A stretch of 64,000 nucleotides of DNA from Sphingobacterium spiritivorum (GTDB lineage: Bacteria; Bacteroidota; Bacteroidia; Sphingobacteriales; Sphingobacteriaceae). The stretch's first letter is position 1. The number at the start of each line of letters is the position of its first letter. Of this stretch, positions 17,191 to 29,651 are shown in pieces. The stretch lies in assembly GCF_016725325.1 (NCBI RefSeq), contig NZ_CP068083.1, positions 930,001-994,000 of the forward strand, written 5' to 3'. The notes below the pieces were generated by a model that saw only the letters and a list, made by a program, of their open reading frames with translations, did not search any database and was not told the origin of the DNA. Position numbers and translations under genes: made by a program.

Positions 17191-18681
17191 TTATTTTTTC
17201 ATCGTACCCTTTTCGCTAAGACGAATATGCCAGCTGAAGGCTTCTTCCAGCAAGTGAGGTGTGTGACCTCCTCGTTCCTTTGCACGGTCAAAGTAAGACT
17301 GCAATTCCGCTCTGAAATCCGGATGTACACAATTGTCTATAATAACCTGTGCCCGTTCACGCGGGGCTAATCCTCTTAAATCTGCAAGACCTATATCGGT
17401 AACCAGAATATCGACGTCATGTTCTGTATGGTCTACATGCGATACCATTGGCAATACATGAGAAATTGCGTTCTCTTTTGAAGCTGCCTGTGTCACAAAA
17501 ATACTAAGGAAGGCATTACGTGCAAAGTCCCCGGAACCGCCAATACCATTCATTATCTTTGTGCCGCTGATATGTGTAGAGTTGACATTACCATAGATAT
17601 CAAACTCTATTGCGGTATTGATTGCTATTACTCCAAGACGACGAATCAACCCCGGTGTATTGGAAATATTCTGTGGTCTCAGTACAATCCGGTCTCTGTA
17701 TTTCTGCAGGTTATCAAATACCCTGCTATAACATTCCTTGGAAACAGTAATAGAAGAAGCTGAAGCAAATGATAATTTACCGGAATCAATAAGATCAAAA
17801 GCACTATCCTGCAATACCTCAGAAAACATCGTCAGGTCGTAAAAATTACTATCTTTAAATCCAGTTAATACAGCATTTGCCACTTTGCCTATACCTGCCT
17901 GTAAAGGAAGTAAACGATCAGTCAAATGACCTAACTTTACTTCATTTTCAAAGAATGCCATAATATGATTGGCAATAGCTGTAGTCTTCGCATCAGGTTC
18001 GGCAATATCTGCCGGACTATCTACAATATCTGTAAATACAATCGCAGCGATTTTATCCGGATTAATCGGAATTGTCTTTCTTCCGATTTTATTCCAGGGA
18101 GCTACAATCGGAATCACATTACGATATGGATAATCCTCTGCCTGATAGATGTCATGAATACCCAATACATCCAATGGAACAGCCGTATTAATTTCCAGAA
18201 TAACTTTATTCGCCAAAGCGGCAAATGTAGCAGAATTACCTACCGATGTAGTAGGAACAAGACTTCCGTCACGATCTATATAAGCAACTTCAAGAACAGC
18301 AATATCAACAGGAGGAAGATTTTTATTATGTAAAAGCTCAGCACTTTCGCTCAAATGCTGATCAATAAACAGCACTTCCCCATCATTTATTTTTTTACGT
18401 AATACACGGTCCACCTGAAAAGGCATTCTTTTCTTCAATGCACCGGCTTCAGCCAGCTTTCCGTCAGTATCATGACCAAGTGAAGCTCCGGTCATTAATG
18501 TAATCTTTATTTTCTCCTTCCGTGCCCGTTCTGCCAAGGCAGGTAAAACCAATTTACTATCTCCGGCTTTTGTAAAACCACTGGAGCCCACAACCATATT
18601 ATCTTCGAAGAGAAGAGCCGCTTCAGCAGCACTGACTACTTTATCTTTAAGACTTTCTAACCGAATTCTTTCCTCTGTCAT
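17191..18681 (-). CDS. Acetyl-CoA hydrolase/transferase family, succinate:acetate CoA-transferase
   Basis: This 496-residue protein is of full length for the SctA/AarC/Cat1 family, which moves CoA between succinyl-CoA and acetate (or related acids). Visible blocks are GSSGFTKAGDSK near the N-terminus, LQAGIGKVANAVL (about 260-272), the proposed catalytic Glu288 in MFSEVLQD, and the oxyanion-type loop GIGGSGDFARNA. It is transcribed alone with its own terminator. A 356-nt AT-rich gap separates it from the divergent AraC-type regulator at 19038, which could control it. The exact acyl substrate is not determinable from sequence. Confidence 0.9.
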   Translation of the reverse strand: MTEERIRLESLKDKVVSAAEAALLFEDNMVVGSSGFTKAGDSKLVLPALAERARKEKIKITLMTGASLGHDTDGKLAEAGALKKRMPFQVDRVLRKKINDGEVLFIDQHLSESAELLHNKNLPPVDIAVLEVAYIDRDGSLVPTTSVGNSATFAALANKVILEINTAVPLDVLGIHDIYQAEDYPYRNVIPIVAPWNKIGRKTIPINPDKIAAIVFTDIVDSPADIAEPDAKTTAIANHIMAFFENEVKLGHLTDRLLPLQAGIGKVANAVLTGFKDSNFYDLTMFSEVLQDSAFDLIDSGKLSFASASSITVSKECYSRVFDNLQKYRDRIVLRPQNISNTPGLIRRLGVIAINTAIEFDIYGNVNSTHISGTKIMNGIGGSGDFARNAFLSIFVTQAASKENAISHVLPMVSHVDHTEHDVDILVTDIGLADLRGLAPRERAQVIIDNCVHPDFRAELQSYFDRAKERGGHTPHLLEEAFSWHIRLSEKGTMKK

Positions 18682-19037
18682 ATTTATAAAAAAACTTATG
18701 AAACCTCATTTACAACACACTCATAACGAGCACAGACAATATTAACCATTTATTTATTTGGCATTTTATTGCGTTTTGCCACAAAATTATCCAATAAAGA
18801 CGATATATTTGTAAATATTTATGAATCAGTGATTAATATCATTTTATTAACTACTTTTTTACCTGAATAAGACATTCTTATCTATGTAAGATATTGATAG
18901 TATGACCGTTATAATCAAGAATACAACCATCAAAAATGAGTATCAACTAACTTTTGAGCAGTTTACAGGTAAGTATAAACTTACTTTTATGGATTATAAT
19001 TGTTAATCAAGGATTTAATTATTAAAATTTCTCGAAG
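18682..19037. other. Divergent intergenic region, CoA-transferase / AraC regulator
   Basis: This 356-nt AT-rich stretch holds no gene. A -7-like TAatTTTG for the minus gene lies at 18782-18789 and a plus-strand TAtaTTTG at 18804-18811, neither with a good -33. A 16-nt palindrome lies at 18969-18984. Confidence 0.5.
18969..18984. promoter_or_regulatory. Perfect 16-nt palindrome upstream of the AraC regulator
   Basis: GTAAGT-ATAA-ACTTAC lies 54 nt before the regulator start. It could be an operator, but it may be chance in AT-rich DNA. Confidence 0.3.
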
Positions 19038-19850
19038 ATGGAAGCCAAATATGTAGATCGGTATTACATGACAGAAGTAGATGCGTTTGAAGATAGCATC
19101 TACTGTCATCATAAAGTGATGGGCGAAAGCTTTATTGCGGAACATATGCATCAAAAAGGGCAATTTCTATATACTGAAGGCGGAGTAGTATTTCTAAAGA
19201 CGCCGGATAAATCATTTTTCTTACCGGCACGTCATTACATTTGGATCCCATCAGGTATGAAGCACAGTATTCATCCAAGCAGTCCTGAAGTAATTATGCG
19301 AAATCTGTATTTCCCCAAATTTGAAACAGATACGGATTTCTTTGATAAGATTAATATCTATCCTGTAAACGATCTGCTGATAGAACTGATCATGTTTACA
19401 AACAGATGGAATGGCAATATATTCCCTGTTGAAGAGCCTAAATACTCCATTGCCAAAGCATTTAAACTGATTCTGCCGGAACTATCTCAGACAGAACTTC
19501 CTTTGGCTTTGCCTTATCCGAGTCATACCAAATTAAAGGATATTATTACTTATCTGGATAGCAGGATTGAAGAAAATGTAAGTTTTAAAGATGTAGCCAA
19601 ACAGTTTGACATCAGCGAACGTACGCTGGCCCGTCTCTTCCAAAAAGAACTTAACATGTCCTTCATACAATACTATACCATTCTAAGGATGTTAAAGGCA
19701 TTGAAACTCTTATTGGATGAAAAGTTAACAGTCAATGAAGTGGCACTAAAAGTCGGATATAGCAGCCTTCCTACTTTCAGTAATACATTTAATAAAATAG
19801 TGGGCGTCCGGCCAAGTGAATATGTCAAGCACAAAAACCATTTGCTGTAA
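19038..19850 (+). CDS. AraC-family transcriptional regulator
   Basis: This 270-residue protein has an N-terminal cupin-like sensing domain (residues 20-95, with HMHQKGQFLYTEGG and IWIPSGMKHSIHP). A C-terminal AraC DNA-binding domain follows (about 170-268) with two helix-turn-helix units, FKDVAKQFDISERTLARLFQ and VNEVALKVGYSSLPTFSNTF. The ligand is unknown. It is divergent from the CoA-transferase gene across a 356-nt gap, and the DUF1080 gene follows it after 60 nt, so either could be a target. It is monocistronic or weakly linked to the DUF1080 gene. Confidence 0.9.
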   Translation: MEAKYVDRYYMTEVDAFEDSIYCHHKVMGESFIAEHMHQKGQFLYTEGGVVFLKTPDKSFFLPARHYIWIPSGMKHSIHPSSPEVIMRNLYFPKFETDTDFFDKINIYPVNDLLIELIMFTNRWNGNIFPVEEPKYSIAKAFKLILPELSQTELPLALPYPSHTKLKDIITYLDSRIEENVSFKDVAKQFDISERTLARLFQKELNMSFIQYYTILRMLKALKLLLDEKLTVNEVALKVGYSSLPTFSNTFNKIVGVRPSEYVKHKNHLL

Positions 19851-19910
19851 GCAGAACCTCTCCTTCCTGTTATTTTTTCACTATCTTTAGCGAAAGACAC
19901 AAACCATACT

Positions 19911-20762
19911 ATGAAACTAAAGAATGCATTTGCAGCTCTAAGCATAGGAGCTTTATTATTCTCCTCAGCTCCATTAGTTGCACAAACTGTAAAGAAACCC
20001 AAACCAATCCAGTTATTCAACGGAAAAGACATGAAAAACTGGATCATTAAGATCCGCCAACACGAAGTTGGTGATAATTATGCAAATACATTCAGAGTTG
20101 AAGATGGCCTGCTCAAAGTAAGATATGATGGTTATAAATCCTTTGACAAACAATATGGTCATATTGCCTATGACAAACCATTCAGTGCATATGTCTTACG
20201 CGTACAGTACCGTTTTGTAGGAGAACAGGCACCGGAAGGTGAAGGTTGGGCATGGCGCAACAGCGGAGCAATGCTGCATGGCCAGGATCCGCGTACTATG
20301 TTAAAAAATCAGGACTTCCCGATATCTATTGAAGGACAGCTGTTAGGTGGAGACGGAAAAAATGAACGTACGACAAGCAACCTCTGCACTCCCGGTACTA
20401 ATGTCGTAATGAATGACAAATTATTCACCCCGCATTGTATCAGCTCCAAATCCAAAACTTACCACGGAGATCAATGGGTAACAGCAGACTTTGTGGTATT
20501 AGGAGATTCTGTTATTCAACATATTCTCGAAGGTCAGGTGGTATTGGAGTATAATAAACCTCAGATCGGAGGAGGAAGTGTATCCGACTACGATCCGGCT
20601 CAGAAAAAAGACGGACAACTGTTAAAGCAGGGATATATTTCTCTTCAGAGTGAAAGTCACCCAATAGATTTCAAAAAGGTCGAATTATATAATCTGGAGC
20701 CTTACATGAAAGATCCTGAAAAACTGGACAAGATCATACAACAAATCATTACACAGAAATAA
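19911..20762 (+). CDS. Secreted DUF1080 (3-keto-disaccharide hydrolase-like) protein
   Basis: This 283-residue protein has a signal peptide (residues 1-25, ending APLVAQ). The mature part begins IQLFNGKDMKNWIIKI, the hallmark N-terminal motif of DUF1080, a concanavalin-like fold. It continues with GEGWAWRNSGAMLHGQDP and ISLQSESHPIDFKKVELYNL, the typical last strands. Some members hydrolyse 3-keto-glycosides in periplasmic sugar degradation; that activity is known for the family and not shown here. No sugar oxidoreductase gene is nearby. It ends shortly before a strong terminator. Confidence 0.9.
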   Translation: MKLKNAFAALSIGALLFSSAPLVAQTVKKPKPIQLFNGKDMKNWIIKIRQHEVGDNYANTFRVEDGLLKVRYDGYKSFDKQYGHIAYDKPFSAYVLRVQYRFVGEQAPEGEGWAWRNSGAMLHGQDPRTMLKNQDFPISIEGQLLGGDGKNERTTSNLCTPGTNVVMNDKLFTPHCISSKSKTYHGDQWVTADFVVLGDSVIQHILEGQVVLEYNKPQIGGGSVSDYDPAQKKDGQLLKQGYISLQSESHPIDFKKVELYNLEPYMKDPEKLDKIIQQIITQK

Positions 20763-20768
20763 AAACAG

Positions 20769-20796
20769 AAGGCCTGATTACATATAATCAGGCCTT
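20769..20796 (+). terminator. Terminator after the DUF1080 gene
   Basis: The 12-bp stem AAGGCCTGATTA/TAATCAGGCCTT has a short CATA loop, followed by TTGC. Confidence 0.75.
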
Positions 20797-20818
20797 TTGC
20801 TATACTACAACGAGAAAA

Positions 20819-20841
20819 GGGATACATTATTCATGTATCCC
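20819..20841 (-). terminator. Terminator after rpsT
   Basis: The stem GGGATACA/TGTATCCC has a 7-nt loop and reads into TTTTC on the minus strand. Confidence 0.7.
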
Positions 20842-20874
20842 TACTATATCGCTTTAAACAGGTCTAACGAGGAA

Positions 20875-21129
20875 TTAACCTAATTTGTTAACCAATTTAG
20901 TCAATTTCGATTTGTTGTTAGCAGCTTTTTTCTTGTGAATTACGTTTTTCTTAGCCAAACGATCCAACATAGAAATTACACGAGGTAATAAAGTTTTAGC
21001 TTCTTCTGCTGAAGTAGTGTTACGTAATTTTTTGATTGCGTTACGAGTTGTTTTTGCTTGGTAACGGTTTCTCAAACGCTTAGTTGCATTTGCTCTAATT
21101 CTTTTGATCGCTGATTTATGATTTGCCAT
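20875..21129 (-). CDS. rpsT: 30S ribosomal protein S20
   Basis: This 84-residue basic protein starts [21 protein letters not shown], the standard S20 N-terminus, and ends in a Lys-rich helix ([13 protein letters not shown]). It binds the 5' domain of 16S rRNA during 30S assembly. It has its own terminator (20819-20841) and an excellent promoter (21172-21202). It is divergent from the TrmH-like methylase gene with about 108 nt between starts. Confidence 0.97.
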   Translation of the reverse strand: MANHKSAIKRIRANATKRLRNRYQAKTTRNAIKKLRNTTSAEEAKTLLPRVISMLDRLAKKNVIHKKKAANNKSKLTKLVNKLG

Positions 21130-21171
21130 TTTTATTAGCTAATTTTATTTCTTTACTTAAATTTCGGACTG

Positions 21172-21202
21172 CAAAAATAACCCATATTTTTCATATATCA
21201 AA
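21172..21202 (-). promoter_or_regulatory. Consensus promoter of rpsT
   Basis: On the minus strand a TTTG at 21202-21199 is followed after exactly 19 nt by TAttTTTG at 21179-21172, matching the Bacteroidota primary-sigma consensus. The leader to the ATG is about 35-40 nt. Confidence 0.8.
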
Positions 21203-21226
21203 ATCTAAATTAAAGTTTTGCTTGCT

Positions 21227-21234
21227 TATCTTTG
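21227..21234 (+). promoter_or_regulatory. -7 element directly before the TrmH-like gene
   Basis: TAtcTTTG ends only 3 nt before the ATG at 21238, so transcription would begin at or next to the start codon. No clear -33 is visible. Confidence 0.5.
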
Positions 21235-21237
21235 TAT

Positions 21238-21771
21238 ATGCAAAAATTATCCATGGACCAATTGCAGCGTCCTGATGTCGAAACGTTTAAAAAGCAATCT
21301 AAAATACCGGTTATACTGGTATTGGATAATGTAAGAAGTATGCACAACGTAGGCTCGGCCTTCCGTACTTCAGATGCTTTCGCAGTCGAAAAAATTATTT
21401 TGGGAGGTATTACCGGTACTCCTCCTCATCGTGAAATAGAAAAAACAGCACTGGGCGCCACCTCATCTGTAGATTGGGAACATGCCCCTGATGTGGTCAG
21501 CAGACTGCAGGCATTAAAAGCTGAAGGATATCAGATATTAGCGATAGAACAGGCAGAAGGCAGTGTGATGTTACATCAGTTTGAACCTTTATCAGATCAG
21601 AAATATGCCTTTGTATTCGGCAATGAAGTACACGGTGTAGATGAAGAGATTATGAAGATTTCGGACGGATGTCTGGAGATTCCCCAATTCGGCACCAAGC
21701 ATTCTTTTAATATTTCTGTCACAATCGGGATCGTCTTATGGGATTTTGTTGTAAAAAACAGATTTAATTGA
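21238..21771 (+). CDS. SpoU/TrmH-family RNA 2'-O-methyltransferase
   Basis: I place the start at the ATG at 21238 (177 residues); a TTG two codons upstream lies inside the likely -7 box. The SPOUT motifs are clear: NVRSMHNVGSAFRTSDAF (motif 1), FVFGNEVHGVDEEIM (motif 2) and the SAM-binding knot FGTKHSFNISVTIGIVLWDF (motif 3). The protein is short with no N-terminal RNA-binding extension, like TrmH/TrmL minimal enzymes. It methylates a ribose in tRNA or rRNA; which site is unknown. It is followed by sucD with its own promoter. Confidence 0.9.
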   Translation: MQKLSMDQLQRPDVETFKKQSKIPVILVLDNVRSMHNVGSAFRTSDAFAVEKIILGGITGTPPHREIEKTALGATSSVDWEHAPDVVSRLQALKAEGYQILAIEQAEGSVMLHQFEPLSDQKYAFVFGNEVHGVDEEIMKISDGCLEIPQFGTKHSFNISVTIGIVLWDFVVKNRFN

Positions 21772-21823
21772 AAAATAGTTCAGAAGTTCGTTATTTAAAC
21801 TTTTAGATATCATCGCAAAACAG

Positions 21824-21831
21824 TAGATTTG
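21824..21831 (+). promoter_or_regulatory. -7 element of sucD
   Basis: TAgaTTTG is an exact -7 match 22 nt before the sucD ATG. The -33 is only a weak TTTT. Confidence 0.5.
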
Positions 21832-21853
21832 TGATGCAAAAAACAAGACAAAA

Positions 21854-22726
21854 ATGAGTGTACTAGTTAATAAAGATTCAAAAGTTATCGTACAAGGCTT
21901 TACAGGAACAGAAGGTACTTATCACGCTACTCAAATGATTGAGTATGGCACAAATGTCGTAGGTGGTGTAACTCCGGGCAAAGGTGGTCAGCAACATTTG
22001 GACCGTCCGGTATTCAACACTGTTCAGGATGCTGTAGACAAAACCGGTGCTAACGTATCTATCATCTTCGTACCGCCGGCATTTGCTGCTGATGCGATTA
22101 TGGAAGCTGCTGCTGCAGGTATCGAAGTAATCGTTTGTATTACTGAAGGTATTCCTACAAAAGACATGATTCAGGTAAAATCTTACTTGAGTGACAAAAA
22201 CTCTCGTTTGATCGGTCCGAACTGTCCGGGTATTATTACTGCAGATGAAGCTAAAATTGGTATCATGCCAGGTTTTATATTCAAAAAAGGTACTGTAGGT
22301 ATCGTTTCAAAATCAGGAACATTAACATACGAAGCAGTAGATCAAACTGTGAAAGCAGGATTAGGAATTACTACAGCTATCGGTATCGGTGGTGACCCTA
22401 TTATCGGTACAACTACTAAAGAGGCTGTAGAATTATTAATGAACGATCCTGAAACTAAAGGTATCATCATGATTGGTGAGATCGGTGGTGGTATGGAAGC
22501 TGAAGCTGCTCGTTGGATTAAAGAACACGGTACAAAACCTGTTGTTGGTTTTATCGCAGGTCAGACAGCGCCTCCGGGACGCCGTATGGGACACGCTGGT
22601 GCAATCGTAGGTGGTGCAGATGATACTGCTGCTGCTAAAATGAAAATCATGGCAGAATGTGGAATTCGCGTTGTAGAATCCCCTGCTGAAATCGGAAAAG
22701 CAATCGCTGAAGAATTAGCTAAATAA
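21854..22726 (+). CDS. sucD: Succinate-CoA ligase subunit alpha
   Basis: This 290-residue alpha subunit of the TCA-cycle enzyme interconverts succinyl-CoA and succinate with NTP formation. It shows the CoA-binding Rossmann motif [19 protein letters not shown] (residues 15-33), PGKGG, and the phosphorylated histidine His247 in [10 protein letters not shown]. Length is normal. The beta subunit gene sucC is not adjacent in this window, so sucD is transcribed alone from its own -7 element to the terminator at 22746-22777. Confidence 0.96.
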   Translation: MSVLVNKDSKVIVQGFTGTEGTYHATQMIEYGTNVVGGVTPGKGGQQHLDRPVFNTVQDAVDKTGANVSIIFVPPAFAADAIMEAAAAGIEVIVCITEGIPTKDMIQVKSYLSDKNSRLIGPNCPGIITADEAKIGIMPGFIFKKGTVGIVSKSGTLTYEAVDQTVKAGLGITTAIGIGGDPIIGTTTKEAVELLMNDPETKGIIMIGEIGGGMEAEAARWIKEHGTKPVVGFIAGQTAPPGRRMGHAGAIVGGADDTAAAKMKIMAECGIRVVESPAEIGKAIAEELAK

Positions 22727-22745
22727 GCGTTCTTACTGAAATATT

Positions 22746-22777
22746 AAAAGCCGGAGTAGAATTACTCCGGCTTTTTT
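22746..22777 (+). terminator. Terminator after sucD
   Basis: The stem AAAAGCCGGAGTA/TACTCCGGCTTTT has a GAAT loop and is followed by a T tract. Confidence 0.88.
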
Positions 22778-22879
22778 ATTATAGCCTTACACTCCTCTAT
22801 TTAACCATTATTTGCCAGGTATAAGCAATTCCTTATGTCTCTCTATAGTATTCAGTGACGACGGACAAACCGTTGTCAC

Positions 22880-22955
22880 TAACTCTGGCGCAAGCATAAG
22901 CGTAGCGGTGCTTGTGCCTATATTACCTTGGTACGAGCGGCACGCTCGCACCAGC
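22880..22955 (+). repeat. Repeat A, copy 1
   Basis: This 76-nt unit begins TAACTCTGGCGCAAGC and ends CTCGCACCAGC. It contains two hairpins: GGCGCAAGCA/TGCTTGTGCC, and GGTACGAGCG with CGCTCGCACC. It lies in the 800-nt gene-free stretch between sucD and the 5S gene (22727-23526), which contains only these repeats and the rRNA terminator. Confidence 0.85.
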
Positions 22956-22993
22956 GTTTTGCTTTCTTATGCGTCTGTTGTTGTCTCAACCAG

Positions 22994-23047
22994 CAGTATA
23001 GTTCTTTAGTAGTTAATAAGCAGTAGAAGTATGCTGTTGGAATAGCA
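22994..23047 (+). repeat. Repeat B, copy 1
   Basis: This 54-nt unit from CAGTATAG to GGAATAGCA contains AGTTAATAAGCAGTAGAAGT. Short inverted ends (CAGCAG... and ...CTGTTGG) allow a stem. Confidence 0.8.
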
Positions 23048-23074
23048 ATGAGAATAATTCGGGCAAACCTTTAC

Positions 23075-23150
23075 TAACTCTGGCGCAAGCATAAGCGTAG
23101 CGGTGCTTGTGCCTGTATTATCTTGGTACGAGCGGCACGCTCGCACCAGC
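23075..23150 (+). repeat. Repeat A, copy 2
   Basis: This 76-nt unit is nearly identical to copy 1 (two substitutions seen, CCTGTATTATC for CCTATATTACC), 195 nt downstream of it. Confidence 0.85.
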
Positions 23151-23183
23151 TTTTGCTTTTATGCTCTGTTAGGGTTTTCCCAA

Positions 23184-23237
23184 CAGTATAGTCGTTCAGT
23201 AGTTAATAAGCAGTAGAAGTATGCTGTTGGAATAGCA
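23184..23237 (+). repeat. Repeat B, copy 2
   Basis: This 54-nt unit is nearly identical to copy 1 and is bounded by CCAACAG upstream and CTGTTGG near its end, an inverted pair. Confidence 0.8.
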
Positions 23238-23245
23238 GTTCTTAA

Positions 23246-23290
23246 CCTCTCTCCCGGTAAACCGGGATCTCTCCTTGGAAAGGAGAGAGA
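23246..23290. repeat. Nested hairpin
   Basis: CTCTCTCC and GGAGAGAG flank two inner palindromes, CCCGGTAAACCGGG and CTCCTTGGAAAGGAG, forming a cruciform-like structure between repeats B2 and A3. Confidence 0.7.
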
Positions 23291-23313
23291 ATAGTTCGGT
23301 AAAACCGTTATCC

Positions 23314-23389
23314 TAACTCTGGCGCAAGCATAAGCGTAGCGCTGCTTGTGCCTGTATTACATGGGTACGAGCGGCACGCTCACACCAGC
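23314..23389 (+). repeat. Repeat A, copy 3
   Basis: This third 76-nt copy is slightly more diverged (GCGCTGCTTG, ACATGGGTACG, CTCACACC) and has no B unit after it. Confidence 0.85.
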
Positions 23390-23483
23390 TTTTGTATTTG
23401 AATGTGGAAGATATTTGATGTGGAGTGTTTTGCTGCCCGGCTTTGTCAGCAGCTATTACCATTACCTCCCGTTTGAAAACAAA

Positions 23484-23514
23484 AAAGCCCTTATCTGTTT
23501 CCAGAAAGGGCTTT
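23484..23514 (-). terminator. rRNA operon terminator
   Basis: On the minus strand the stem AAAGCCCTT/AAGGGCTTT is followed by a T run, just downstream of the 5S gene. Confidence 0.8.
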
Positions 23515-23526
23515 CGTATAAAAAAA

Positions 23527-23633
23527 GGCACCGACCTACTCTCCCACCTGTTACGGCAATACCATCGGCTCTGGCGGGCTTGACTGCTCTGTTCGGAATG
23601 GGAAGAGGTAGACACCGCCGATATAGGCACCTG
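23527..23633 (-). rRNA. rrf: 5S ribosomal RNA
   Basis: The minus strand reads GGTGCCTATATCGGCGGTG, continues with CATTCCGAACAGAGCAGTCAAGCC and ends GAGTAGGTCGGTGCC. It is about 107 nt and lies immediately after the 23S gene. Ends are accurate to a few bases. Confidence 0.93.
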
Positions 23634-23744
23634 AATACTTTTTTGATATTATATAATAACTAACTCTCATTAGCCACAATAACATCAATGACATTATATT
23701 GAAAGAAATAATTAAAGAGGAAGACAACAGTGTTATCTGCTTGA

Positions 23745-26628
<2,884 letters not shown>

Positions 26629-26790
26629 ACGCATAGCCCTTTTGCTACTATGGTGATGCTTGTATTGTGTTCTCCAAATTAATGGAAAACGTCTCTACTG
26701 TTGTCTTCTCTTGTAATTTTTTTCTTTCAATATGTCAAAGAACTCGTTAAGAAACTTACCATGCTATCACTCGATAACACATTTCTTTAG

Positions 26791-26864
26791 TGGAGAATAA
26801 CGGAGTCGAACCGTTGACCCTCTGCGTGCAAGGCAGATGCTCTAGCCAGCTGAGCTAATTCCCC
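26791..26864 (-). tRNA. tRNA-Ala (TGC)
   Basis: The minus strand starts GGGGAATTAGCTCAG. The anticodon loop is CTTGCAC (anticodon TGC), the T-arm is GGTTCGACTCC, and the discriminator base is A. CCA is not encoded. It is a spacer tRNA between 16S and 23S. Confidence 0.95.
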
Positions 26865-26872
26865 GGCTTGTG

Positions 26873-26949
26873 TGGTAGTCCCGAGCAGATTTGAACTGCT
26901 GACCCCTACATTATCAGTGTAGTGCTCTAACCAACTGAGCTACGGGACT
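26873..26949 (-). tRNA. tRNA-Ile (GAT)
   Basis: The minus strand starts AGTCCCGTAGCTCAG. The anticodon loop is CTGATAA (anticodon GAT), and the acceptor end CGGGACTA is followed by an encoded CCA. It is the first spacer tRNA after 16S. Confidence 0.95.
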
Positions 26950-27065
26950 AGCTTTTTCTTAATCTCTCTCGGTAACTCCATTCCTTTTTCTTGGGATGGG
27001 TACTTTCTTCTTAATGTCTTTCTTTAATCATGTGTATACGTAACGAGCACCAATTCAAGTACTCT

Positions 27066-28590
<1,525 letters not shown>

Positions 28591-28836
28591 AATAATGAAT
28601 TGTTCGACACCTAACTATTTATCAATAAAAATAATTAGAATTGTCTTTTGTTAATTTCTAACCTGAATTGACTTGGTTGATTGTTTGTTAACTTTCGCTG
28701 ACTAATCAACTACTCGTTACGCTACATGATTATTTCTTTAAAGAACTTCGCGCTTCCACTCTCGTTTCAGCTTCTATTTCAATAAGGCATTGCGCCCGTT
28801 TTGATCTTGTTTTTTCCTTCGTTTCTGAAGGGACTG

Positions 28837-28867
28837 CAAAGGTAGAAATCTTTTTTAAACTTCCAAA
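28837..28867 (-). promoter_or_regulatory. rRNA promoter P1 (proximal)
   Basis: TTTG at 28867-28864, a 19-nt spacer, then TAccTTTG at 28844-28837: an exact Bacteroidota consensus, about 250 nt before 16S. Confidence 0.85.
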
Positions 28868-28963
28868 ATATTTGTGAAAATATTTTCTGGCTCTTTCTTT
28901 CCCTTTTTTTCCACCTCCCGATCTCTATCCGAAACCGCTCAGCTTAGCTCCCGTAAGGGATGG

Positions 28964-28995
28964 CAAAGGTAGAAATCTTTTTCGGTATACACAAA
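28964..28995 (-). promoter_or_regulatory. rRNA promoter P2
   Basis: TTTG at 28995-28992, a 20-nt spacer, then TAccTTTG at 28971-28964. It shares the AAGATTTC context with P1, 127 nt upstream of it. Confidence 0.85.
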
Positions 28996-29092
28996 TCTTT
29001 TTTATAAAAAATATGCCCTCCCGTTATTCTAAACCTCCTTTTTTCAAGTGTCGTCCCTTGCGAAACAACCGTCCCTCCCTTGCGGAGTGGTG

Positions 29093-29125
29093 CAAAGGTA
29101 GAACTTTAAACTCATTACTTCCAAA
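29093..29125 (-). promoter_or_regulatory. rRNA promoter P3 (distal)
   Basis: TTTG at 29125-29122, a 21-nt spacer, then TAccTTTG at 29100-29093, 129 nt upstream of P2. The rest of 28591-29196 is rRNA leader without genes. Confidence 0.83.
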
Positions 29126-29196
29126 CCTTTTCCAAAGCTTTTTTCCATAATAATCTTAACTAGCTGATAACTTGAAGTATAAAATGCGTTATAACG

Positions 29197-29226
29197 AAGA
29201 AGAGCGGGAATAATCCCGCTCTTCTT
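29197..29226. terminator. Hairpin after gtrA-like gene
   Basis: A perfect 13-bp stem AAGAAGAGCGGGA with an ATAA loop. It probably ends the sphingolipid operon before the rRNA promoters, though the T tract is poor on the minus strand. Confidence 0.7.
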
Positions 29227-29252
29227 TATATAATTATGTCTTAATACTGCAT

Positions 29253-29636
29253 TTATTTAAAAACCCAGAATCTTTGCAAAGGATAGTTAAATCCCAAAGA
29301 AACGATAAGCTCTACGGCTAATCTTCCGATCTTATAATCAATATGGAGTAAATTAGAAACTAAAGGAGTACCTTCAGATTTAAGAAAGATACTACCTAAT
29401 ACTACCAAAATAAATTTCCAGATTTGGTTACCGACAGGACTGTCGCTCTTTTTAAATGCCCAATATCGGTTTAAAGTGAAATTGACAACTGCTCCAAGAC
29501 TTCCGGATATACGAATGGCATTCTTGACATCAATCCCGATGACTTCTTTACAAAAAACCATGACGCCATAATCGAATGCTCCACCGATAAAAGCTGATGC
29601 CTGTGCTTTAATAAAAGCTCCTATTTTTTGTTTCAT
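29253..29636 (-). CDS. GtrA family membrane protein
   Basis: This 127-residue protein has four transmembrane helices and the GtrA-fold landmarks FIGGAFDYGVMVF (helix 1), NFTLNRYWAFK (after helix 2) and NYPLQRFWVFK at the C-terminus. GtrA proteins are thought to flip polyprenyl- or other lipid-linked sugars, or to aid lipid-headgroup glycosylation. It is the last gene of the spt operon, 15 nt after the CDP-alcohol phosphotransferase, so a role in moving or modifying sphingolipids or their glycosylated forms is inferred. Confidence 0.85.
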   Translation of the reverse strand: MKQKIGAFIKAQASAFIGGAFDYGVMVFCKEVIGIDVKNAIRISGSLGAVVNFTLNRYWAFKKSDSPVGNQIWKFILVVLGSIFLKSEGTPLVSNLLHIDYKIGRLAVELIVSLGFNYPLQRFWVFK

Positions 29637-29651
29637 TTCCAGGGGAAGGGC

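Noticed and set aside
22880..23389. Repeats considered as a CRISPR array
   Set aside because: Units are 54-76 nt, only two or three copies of each, spacing is irregular, spacers contain other repeats, and there are no cas genes.
23313..23663. Two 105-residue frames, one on each strand
   Set aside because: They consist of repeat A3, the rRNA terminator and 5S rRNA.
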